From Aquabacter cavernae (GTDB lineage: Bacteria; Pseudomonadota; Alphaproteobacteria; Rhizobiales; Xanthobacteraceae): a DNA stretch of 64,000 nt. The DNA is taken from contig NZ_RWKV01000008.1 in assembly GCF_003993795.1 (NCBI RefSeq), positions 372,001-436,000 on the forward strand, written 5' to 3'. The notes below the pieces were generated by a model that searched no databases, was not told the DNA's origin, and saw only the letters and a program-made list of their open reading frames with translations. Shown here piece by piece: positions 57,894-64,000 of the stretch (positions are counted from its first letter, which is position 1; each line of letters opens with the position of its first letter). The position numbers and the translations under genes are program-made.

Positions 57894-58588
57894 CTTTGCT
57901 TGCCGGCGTCGCCGTTCTTGGGCTGCTGCTTTACCTGTTTAGCCTCTGGTCGAAGGCCAATCCCAAAGTCCTTGCCCGGCGCCTCATAGAGGCGGGCGGC
58001 GTGGCCTGCCTGCTGGGCGCGGCGGGGCTCCTGGTCACCGGGCGCTTCATGGCCGCGATGGCCCTGGGCGGCGCGGGCCTGGCTCTGCTGGGTCGCTCCG
58101 GGGGGAAGTTCTCCGGCCTGTTCAAGGGCAGGACCGCGCCGAAGGTATCGCGGGTGCGCTCCCCCTGGTTCGAGATGGAACTGGATCATGGCAGCGGGGC
58201 ATTGGCGGGAAGCGTCCTGGCCGGACCGCTTGCGGGAAGCAGACTGGATGATCTGTCCCTGGACAACATTCTCGCCATGCGCCCCGCGCTGGATGCCCAG
58301 TCGCTGGCGCTAATCGAAGCTTATCTCGACCGCCGGGCGCCCGCATGGCGTGAAAACGCTGAGGGCGATACGGGTCGCCGGCGCAGCGGAGAGGGCCTGA
58401 GCCGGAGCGCGATGACCGAGCAGGAGGCCTACGAGGTTCTTGGCCTTGAACAAGGGGCGGGGGAGGCGGAAGTCCGCCGTGCGCACCGGGCGCTGATGAA
58501 GAAGCTCCACCCCGATCATGGCGGTTCCGACTATCTCGCGGCGCGTGTCAACCAAGCCAAGGACATCATCCTGAGCAAACATCGCTGA
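57890..58588 (+). CDS. Membrane-anchored DnaJ-domain protein
   Basis: A 232-residue protein with one or two hydrophobic segments at the N-terminus (LLAGVAVLGLLLYLFSLW and a second at about 38-65), a middle region including DLSLDNILAMRPALDAQSLA, and a C-terminal J-domain: EAYEVLGLEQGAGEAEVRRA, HRALMKKLHPDHGGSDYLAA with an intact HPD. The layout is similar to Tim14/Pam18-like or DjlA-like co-chaperones that recruit DnaK to a membrane site. It starts at a GTG overlapping the VWA gene. Confidence 0.88.
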   Translation: MTLLAGVAVLGLLLYLFSLWSKANPKVLARRLIEAGGVACLLGAAGLLVTGRFMAAMALGGAGLALLGRSGGKFSGLFKGRTAPKVSRVRSPWFEMELDHGSGALAGSVLAGPLAGSRLDDLSLDNILAMRPALDAQSLALIEAYLDRRAPAWRENAEGDTGRRRSGEGLSRSAMTEQEAYEVLGLEQGAGEAEVRRAHRALMKKLHPDHGGSDYLAARVNQAKDIILSKHR

Positions 58589-58597
58589 TTCTTCCGC

Positions 58598-58680
58598 CGC
58601 GCTCTAGGGTTTGATAGAGGGCCATTCACGCTCCACCTTGCAGCACCAGAGAGCTTCAAGGTGGAGCGATCGCGCTCTAG
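58598..58680. repeat. Palindromic element bordered by CGCGCTCTAG direct repeats
   Basis: CGCTCCACCTTG (58629-58640) and CAAGGTGGAGCG (58657-58668) form a perfect 12-bp stem. Identical decamers CGCGCTCTAG lie at both borders (58598-58607 and 58671-58680). Another copy of the decamer is at 367-376, and a near-match on the opposite strand is at 23321-23333. It sits between convergent genes and may act as a bidirectional terminator, or be a small dispersed repeat. Confidence 0.6.
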
Positions 58681-58681
58681 T

Positions 58682-60382
58682 TCAGTTCCGTATAGTCATG
58701 CAGTCGAAATCATTGCGTTGCAGTAAACGGCACGCATCCTTCGCACCCTTTTCGTCCAGGCCCGCGAAGCGGGCGCGGTAGATGGACGAGGAGCCCTTGC
58801 TGGCGCGCTCCACGAAGGGCTCGGCGCGGCCGAGCAAGGACTTGGCCTTGGTCTGGGCGAGATCGAGCCGGCTCTTCGCTTCCTTCTCGGCGCCAAATGC
58901 ACCGATCTGGATCATCCAGCCCGACCGAGGCGTGGGGGTCTCCGCCTTGGGCGCGGGCGGCACGGCGCGCGGCGCTGCCGCCACGGGGGCCACGCTGGCG
59001 GGCAGGGCGATGGGTGCCGCGGATGCGGTGCGGATGGGCTGCTGCAGGACCGGCTGCTGAGAGGGAGCGGGCAGGGGCGGCAGCATCTGCCCGGCGGGCA
59101 GAGCGGCGGCCAGCGGCTGCGCCTGAATCGGCTGCTGGTAGACCGGCTGGGCCTGGAGCTGCTGGGGCGGCTGCATCTGGGCGGGCTGGGCGAGTGCCGC
59201 GGGCGGCGTCGGGCCACCGGAGAAGGTGGGCGCGGGCCCCGCCTGCATGACCGGCTTCGCAATGGCGGTGACCTTCACGGCGGTGGGCTTGATGGGCTCA
59301 TTGGAGCCCGGCGCCTGGCGCGGCGCGATGGCGGCGGTGGTGACGGGATCGGCCGCATAGGCCATGCGCTGGGGCGTCGGCAGGGGGGCGACCTGGGCAG
59401 CGGCCTCGCGCACCGGGGCCGGAGTGGGCCGCGGGGCGGCCTCGGGGGCCTCGGCGGTCTCCACGGACTTCGGCGCGGTGCGCCGGCCAGCATAGGCGCG
59501 GCCCATGTTTCCGGTGATGAGGCTGGCCATTCGGCTGTCGCGGGACGCGGCGCTGCCGCCGCCCATCACCACGCCGATGACGAACTTGTCGTCATTGTGG
59601 ACCGAGGTCAGCAGGTTGAAGCCGGAGGCATTGGTGTAGCCGGTCTTGATGCCGTCCACGCCCTCGATGCGCCCGAACATGCGGTTGTGGTTCGCGATCG
59701 CCTGCCCGCGATAATAGAAGGTGCGGGTGGAGAAATACTTGTAGTAGCGCGGGAAGCGGTCCTGGATGGCGATGCCCAGCGTGGCGAGGTCGCGCGCCGT
59801 GGTGACCTGGCCCTTGTTGGGCAGGCCCGAGGCATTCCGGAACTGGCTGTTATTCATGCCGATGGCGCGCGCCTTGCGGGTCATCATGGAGGCGAACGAG
59901 GATTCGTCGCCGCCGATGGCCTCGGCGATCACCACCGCGATATCGTTGGCCGAGCGTGTCACCAGGGCCTTGATGGCATCCTCCACCTCGATGGTGGCGC
60001 CCGGCCGCAGGCCCAGCTTGGAGGGAGACTGCGAGGCGGCGAACGAAGAGACCGTCAGCGGGCTGTCGAGCCGCAGGCGGCCCGCCTCAAGCTGCTCGAA
60101 CAGCATGTAGAGGGTCATCACCTTGGTGACCGAGGCCGGGTGAAGCGGGTTGTCGGCATTGTCCTCATAGAGGACCCGGCCGGTATTGGCGTCGATGATG
60201 ATGGCCGACTGGCCGCGGCGCCAGCCGGTGTCCGCGGCAACCGGTCGCGAGACGGAGGGTTTCGCCTTCGCCTGCTTCTTGGGCTTCGCATCCGCGGCTC
60301 CCGCGGACAGGCAGACGGAGACGGCAACGGCCGCCGCGAGGATCTTGGCCGGGAGGGTGCCGTGAGCCAGCGCCAATCGCAT
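58682..60382 (-). CDS. D-alanyl-D-alanine carboxypeptidase with a C-terminal SPOR domain
   Basis: A 566-residue low-molecular-weight PBP. After a signal peptide (cleavage near ADA-KP) the S11 domain has HPASVTKVMT (Ser84, Lys87), TRSANDIAV (Ser144-Ala-Asn146) and DGIKTGYT (Lys246-Thr-Gly). A long Pro/Ala/Gln linker (about 300-485) leads to a SPOR domain (GWMIQIGAFGAEKEAKSRLD onward), which binds denuded septal glycan. It trims pentapeptide stems, probably at the division site. It belongs to the DacA/DacF group. Confidence 0.93.
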   Translation of the reverse strand: MRLALAHGTLPAKILAAAVAVSVCLSAGAADAKPKKQAKAKPSVSRPVAADTGWRRGQSAIIIDANTGRVLYEDNADNPLHPASVTKVMTLYMLFEQLEAGRLRLDSPLTVSSFAASQSPSKLGLRPGATIEVEDAIKALVTRSANDIAVVIAEAIGGDESSFASMMTRKARAIGMNNSQFRNASGLPNKGQVTTARDLATLGIAIQDRFPRYYKYFSTRTFYYRGQAIANHNRMFGRIEGVDGIKTGYTNASGFNLLTSVHNDDKFVIGVVMGGGSAASRDSRMASLITGNMGRAYAGRRTAPKSVETAEAPEAAPRPTPAPVREAAAQVAPLPTPQRMAYAADPVTTAAIAPRQAPGSNEPIKPTAVKVTAIAKPVMQAGPAPTFSGGPTPPAALAQPAQMQPPQQLQAQPVYQQPIQAQPLAAALPAGQMLPPLPAPSQQPVLQQPIRTASAAPIALPASVAPVAAAPRAVPPAPKAETPTPRSGWMIQIGAFGAEKEAKSRLDLAQTKAKSLLGRAEPFVERASKGSSSIYRARFAGLDEKGAKDACRLLQRNDFDCMTIRN

Positions 60383-60555
60383 GAAGAAAGGTCCCGTGTC
60401 GGCGCGGGTGAGGCGCTCACGTTCGATTCATGTGGCAGTGCAACCGGGCCGCAAGGGTCGAACGTGTAAAAAGGTGACTGGCCCAGAGCCTAGAAAGGTG
60501 CGGTTACTAAGCCGTAAATTCGGGCGCCTCCGTGATTGTGCGGTGCACAAAAATA

Positions 60556-60588
60556 TTGACGAAAATGTTGCACTGCATATTATGCAAC
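60556..60588 (+). promoter_or_regulatory. Phasin promoter with an overlapping inverted repeat
   Basis: TTGACG (60556-60561) and TATTAT (60578-60583), 16 bases apart, form a good sigma-70-like promoter. GTTGCA-N10-TGCAAC (60567-60588) is a perfect inverted repeat that overlaps the -10 element. PhaR repressors bind TGC-rich repeats before phasin genes in several alphaproteobacteria, so this is a likely PhaR operator. The assignment is by position and symmetry. Confidence 0.6.
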
Positions 60589-60664
60589 CAGGCGGGGAAA
60601 AAGTGGCCTCTCGCCGGGCCCGCGGCCCGGACGAATGAGCTCTGATTCTGGAAAGGAACTCCCA

Positions 60665-61000
60665 ATGGTACAGGTGCAGTCTGTCGAAGAATTTCAGAAG
60701 ATCGGCAAGGACAACATGGATCTTGCCATGAAGAGCTTCGGCTCCTGGTCGAAGAGCGCCCAGGCAATCGCTATCGAGGTTGCCGACTATACCAAGACCT
60801 CGTTCGAGCTTGGCACGTCCACGCTGGAGCAGCTTCTCGGCGCCAAGACCGTCGAGCAGGCGCTGGAGATCCAGCAGACCTATCTGAAGAGCAGCTACGA
60901 GGGTTTCGTGGCCGAGGCGACCAAGCTGGGCGAGCTGTATTCTGCTCTCGCCAAGGAAGCCTACAAGCCCTACGAGGGCCTGTTCCCCAAGACCCACTGA
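60665..61000 (+). CDS. Phasin (polyhydroxyalkanoate granule-associated protein)
   Basis: A 111-residue all-helical phasin_2 protein: VQSVEEFQKIGKDNMDLAMK, SFGSWSKSAQAIAIEVADYT, KTSFELGTSTLEQLLGAKTV and EIQQTYLKSSYEGFVAEATK. Phasins coat polyhydroxybutyrate granules and control their size. AAGGA precedes the ATG at 60665. A GC-rich 9-bp hairpin (61038-61068) lies 38 bases after the stop and may end the transcript. Confidence 0.9.
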   Translation: MVQVQSVEEFQKIGKDNMDLAMKSFGSWSKSAQAIAIEVADYTKTSFELGTSTLEQLLGAKTVEQALEIQQTYLKSSYEGFVAEATKLGELYSALAKEAYKPYEGLFPKTH

Positions 61001-61314
61001 CGACGTGACCTCCTGACCTCTCGTCAGGACCGATCAGGCAGCGAGGGCTCGTCCCGGGTCCTCGCTGCGTATTGACCGTGCCGTCCCGGGCGTCATGCCT
61101 GTTGGACGACCTGCCGTCCCGGCATTTTCCGCCATTCTCCCGTCACGCGCAGCGCAGGCATCCGACCGTTTTGGCGGCCATGCGGCGGGAATTTCATATC
61201 TCGGTGGCGGGGCAGGCTGGCATAGTGCTGTCAGGCTTCCTATTATTTTGGCATGTGCCGAGGTGGCGGGGCGACGGGCCGCGCCAACACCGATCCGGCA
61301 CTCAGAATTGCCAA
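61001..61314. other. Intergenic region between the phasin gene and clpS
   Basis: It contains the GCAGCGAGG/CCTCGCTGC hairpin at 61038-61068 and presumably the clpS promoter. The open frame leading into clpS (from 61072) has no ribosome site or family match before the clpS ATG. Nothing else is recognised. Confidence 0.5.
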
Positions 61315-61698
61315 ATGACTGAGACTGACCACTCCTCTTCCGTGTTTAACTCCTCGCCGCGCCTGTCCGGCGAGCCCGGAAAACCGCGCCGTTCCGGCAG
61401 CGGGCCGGGCACGGCCGTCATCACGCGCACCAAGCCGCAGACCAAGCGCCCGAGCCTCTATCGGGTGCTGCTGCTGAACGACGACTACACCCCCATGGAG
61501 TTCGTCGTTCACATCCTGGAGCGCTTCTTCAGCAAGGACCGCGACGAGGCCAACACCATCATGCTCCACGTCCACAATCACGGGGTGGGCGAGTGCGGCA
61601 TCTACACCTACGAGGTCGCGGAAACAAAAGTGACTCAGGTGATGGACTTCGCGCGCAAACACCAACATCCTCTCCAGTGTGTCATGGAAAAGAAATGA
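61315..61698 (+). CDS. clpS: ATP-dependent Clp protease adaptor ClpS
   Basis: A 127-residue adaptor. After a disordered N-terminus the core has [40 protein letters not shown], and [20 protein letters not shown]. These carry the N-degron pocket residues (DD, M, H). ClpS delivers proteins with destabilising N-terminal residues to ClpAP. It stands 150 bases upstream of clpA, the usual arrangement. Confidence 0.96.
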   Translation: MTETDHSSSVFNSSPRLSGEPGKPRRSGSGPGTAVITRTKPQTKRPSLYRVLLLNDDYTPMEFVVHILERFFSKDRDEANTIMLHVHNHGVGECGIYTYEVAETKVTQVMDFARKHQHPLQCVMEKK

Positions 61699-61848
61699 TG
61701 CGGCCGCCAGCGGCACGCAGCTTTGACAGGGGGAACGGGGAGGGTCTTGCGCGGGGCAAGGGCCGGTACGAAGTTTAGGGGAGCGCGTGCACGCCGGGCC
61801 GGCTGGAGTGTCCAGTCCCGCCGGGCGAGGCACGGGATAGAGGTGTAG

Positions 61849-64000
61849 ATGCCAACGTTCTCTCGCAGTCTTGAGCAGTCGCTGCATCGGGCCCTGGCCC
61901 TTGCCAACGAGCGCCACCACGAATACGCGACGCTCGAACATCTGCTCCTGTCCCTGGTTGATGACCAGGATGCCTCCGCCGTCATGCGGGCCTGCAACGT
62001 CGATCTCGAAAAGCTCCGGCGCAACCTCGTCGAATATGTGGATGGCGAGCTGGAAAATCTGGTCCAGCAGAGCGGCGACGATTCCAAGCCCACCGCCGGC
62101 TTCCAGCGCGTGATCCAGCGCGCGGTGATCCATGTGCAGTCCTCCGGCCGCGAGGAGGTGACCGGCGCCAACGTGCTGGTGGCCATCTTCGCCGAGCGGG
62201 AGAGCCATGCCGCCTATTTCCTGCAGGAGCAGGACATGACGCGGTACGACGCGGTGAACTACATTTCCCACGGCATCGCCAAGCGGGCGGGCATGTCCGA
62301 GAGCCGCCCCGTGCGTGGCGCCGAGGACGAGACCGAGACCAAGTCCGGCGACGACGGGAAGAAGAAGGCGGACGCCCTGGACGCCTATTGCATCAACCTC
62401 AACCGCAAGGCGGCTGACGGCAAGGTCGATCCCCTGATCGGCCGCGACAAGGAAATCCAGCGCACCATCCAGGTGCTGTGCCGCCGCCAGAAGAACAACC
62501 CGCTCTTCGTGGGTGATCCGGGCGTGGGCAAGACCGCCATCGCGGAGGGCCTCGCCCACCGCATCATCAATGGCGACGTGCCCGAGGTTCTGGCCACGGC
62601 AACGGTGTTCTCCCTCGACATGGGCTCGCTGCTGGCGGGCACCCGCTATCGCGGCGACTTCGAGGAGCGCCTCAAGCAGGTGGTCAAGGAGATCGAGGCC
62701 TATCCGAACGCCATCATGTTCATCGACGAGATCCACACGGTGATCGGCGCCGGTGCGACCTCGGGCGGGGCCATGGATGCGTCCAACCTGCTGAAGCCCG
62801 CGCTCGCCTCCGGCACGCTGCGCTGCATGGGTTCGACCACCTACAAGGAATACCGGCAGTATTTCGAGAAGGACCGCGCTTTGGTGCGCCGGTTCCAGAA
62901 GATCGACGTGGCCGAGCCCACCGTGCCCGACGCCATCGAGATCCTGAAGGGCCTCAAGCCCTATTTCGAGGACTACCACAAGCTGCGCTACACCAATGAG
63001 GCCATCAAGGCCGCGGTGGAGCTGTCGGCCCGCTACATCCATGACCGCAAGCTGCCCGACAAGGCGATCGACGTGATCGACGAGAGCGGCGCGGCCCAGA
63101 TGCTGGTGCCCGAGGCGCGGCGCAAGAAGATCATCGGCCTCAAGGAGATCGAGGCCACCATCGCCACCATGGCGCGGATTCCACCTAAGACCGTCTCCAA
63201 GGACGATGCGGAGGTGCTGGCCGCGCTGGAAAGCACGCTCAAGCGCGTGGTCTACGGCCAGGACAAGGCCATCGAGGCGCTCTCGGCCTCCATCAAGCTC
63301 GCCCGCGCGGGCCTGCGGGAGCCGGAGAAGCCCATCGGCTCCTATTTGTTCTCCGGCCCCACCGGCGTCGGCAAGACCGAGGTCGCCAAGCAGCTCGCCT
63401 CCACGTTGGGGGTGAATCTGCTGCGCTTCGACATGTCGGAATATATGGAGCGCCACACGGTTTCCCGGCTCATCGGCGCGCCTCCCGGCTATGTGGGCTT
63501 CGACCAGGGCGGCCTGCTGACCGACGGCGTGGACCAGACGCCACATTGCGTGCTGTTGCTGGACGAGATCGAGAAGGCCCACCCGGACCTGTTCAACATC
63601 CTCCTGCAGGTGATGGACCACGGGAAGCTCACCGACCATAACGGCAAGTCGGTGGATTTCCGCAACGTCATCCTGATCATGACCACCAATGCGGGTGCGG
63701 CTGATCTCTCCAAGGCGGCCTACGGCTTTACCCGCACCAAGCGGGAAGGCGACGACGTGGAGGCCATCAACCGGACCTTCGCGCCGGAGTTCCGCAACCG
63801 CCTGGACGCGATCATTCCCTTCGCCCACCTGTCCACCGACATTATCGGCCAGGTGGTGGAGAAGTTCGTGCTCCAGCTGGAAGCCCAGCTCGCCGACCGC
63901 AACGTCACCATCGAGCTGTCCGACGAAGCCACCGCATGGCTGGTGGAGCGCGGCTATGACGAGCAGATGGGCGCCCGTCCCATGGCGCGGGTGATCCAGG
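61849..64000 (+). CDS. clpA: ATP-dependent Clp protease ATP-binding subunit ClpA (3' end off the window)
   Basis: The frame from ATG 61849 ([20 protein letters not shown]) stays open to the right edge, giving 717 codons of an expected 750-820. The N-domain is followed by D1 with [14 protein letters not shown] and [20 protein letters not shown], then D2 with [34 protein letters not shown] and [20 protein letters not shown]. ClpA unfolds substrates for ClpP and receives N-degron cargo from ClpS. AGAGG precedes the ATG. The extreme C-terminus lies outside the window. Confidence 0.97.
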   Translation, partial: MPTFSRSLEQSLHRALALANERHHEYATLEHLLLSLVDDQDASAVMRACNVDLEKLRRNLVEYVDGELENLVQQSGDDSKPTAGFQRVIQRAVIHVQSSGREEVTGANVLVAIFAERESHAAYFLQEQDMTRYDAVNYISHGIAKRAGMSESRPVRGAEDETETKSGDDGKKKADALDAYCINLNRKAADGKVDPLIGRDKEIQRTIQVLCRRQKNNPLFVGDPGVGKTAIAEGLAHRIINGDVPEVLATATVFSLDMGSLLAGTRYRGDFEERLKQVVKEIEAYPNAIMFIDEIHTVIGAGATSGGAMDASNLLKPALASGTLRCMGSTTYKEYRQYFEKDRALVRRFQKIDVAEPTVPDAIEILKGLKPYFEDYHKLRYTNEAIKAAVELSARYIHDRKLPDKAIDVIDESGAAQMLVPEARRKKIIGLKEIEATIATMARIPPKTVSKDDAEVLAALESTLKRVVYGQDKAIEALSASIKLARAGLREPEKPIGSYLFSGPTGVGKTEVAKQLASTLGVNLLRFDMSEYMERHTVSRLIGAPPGYVGFDQGGLLTDGVDQTPHCVLLLDEIEKAHPDLFNILLQVMDHGKLTDHNGKSVDFRNVILIMTTNAGAADLSKAAYGFTRTKREGDDVEAINRTFAPEFRNRLDAIIPFAHLSTDIIGQVVEKFVLQLEAQLADRNVTIELSDEATAWLVERGYDEQMGARPMARVIQ

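Noticed and set aside
61243-63828. An 861-codon reverse-strand frame opposite clpS and clpA
   Set aside because: The + strand carries ClpS and ClpA with all motifs; the antisense frame has no domain or ribosome site.
1-64000. CRISPR array, insertion sequences or prophage
   Set aside because: No regularly spaced repeats, transposase, integrase or phage structural genes were found on reading both strands.

Overview
The window is a GC-rich stretch (roughly two thirds G+C by eye) of an alphaproteobacterial chromosome. Marker families point to the Hyphomicrobiales, most likely the Xanthobacteraceae: the aapJQMP general amino-acid transporter, the alphaproteobacterial form of DksA, an NDUFS4-type complex I subunit, a small phasin, clpS-clpA, a SPOR-tailed D,D-carboxypeptidase and PDC/EAL signalling. 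This placement is inferred from gene content; no ribosomal marker is present. There is no CRISPR array, insertion sequence, integrase or phage structural gene.

Layout. 1-7148: a KGG-type stress protein running off the left edge, a small secreted protein, then a complete-looking sulfolactate catabolic island (GntR regulator, slcC-comC on +, suyA-suyB on -, an orphan TctC-type binding protein on +) and a frameshifted outer-membrane protein remnant. 7274-15911: a secreted serine protease, a patatin-GntP-YqhA operon and a first RND efflux pair. 16154-18888: an unusual fusion of a flavohemoglobin-type reductase with a PAS domain, a LysR regulator and its probable cupin target with a LysR box between them. 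18950-21476: a patch of very small or AT-rich genes ending at a CAU-anticodon tRNA. 21709-27647: housekeeping and envelope-stress genes (SIMPL, mazG, trmO-like, ycjF, ycjX, sixA). 27809-36810: FAD oxidoreductase, MipA, dksA, the NDUFS4-like gene, tRNA-Arg, a collapsed GGDEF remnant, a serine hydrolase, a nuclease-like protein and a K+/H+ antiporter. 36883-46909: aminotransferase, second RND pair, hemP, and a four-gene lipid A / polyprenyl-sugar module. 46922-52953: metC-like gene and aapJQMP. 53061-64000: EAL phosphodiesterase, panC, a VWA-DnaJ pair, dacA-like gene, phasin, clpS and clpA (cut by the right edge).

How the genes work together. The best supported pathway is C3-sulfonate use. SlcC oxidises (S)-sulfolactate to sulfopyruvate, ComC reduces that to (R)-sulfolactate, and SuyAB splits (R)-sulfolactate into pyruvate and sulfite. 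A shared sequence motif lies in both divergent promoter regions of this island (1692-1715 and 5626-5649), which suggests one regulator, probably the adjacent GntR protein, controls all three transcripts. The ArnT-type transferase, PAP2 phosphatase, GT2 transferase and LAB_N protein overlap or abut each other and probably build and transfer a lipid-linked sugar for lipid A or LPS core. sixA-ycjX-ycjF form a compact leftward operon, and clpS-clpA the usual adaptor-unfoldase pair.

The most unusual item is the 16154-17443 protein: the reductase half of a flavohemoglobin without its globin, joined to a PAS domain that has a FixL-like histidine context. Degraded genes (6913-7148 and 31293-31499), small unannotated reading frames (20588-20713 and 1-152) and short dispersed palindromes are recorded as separate items.
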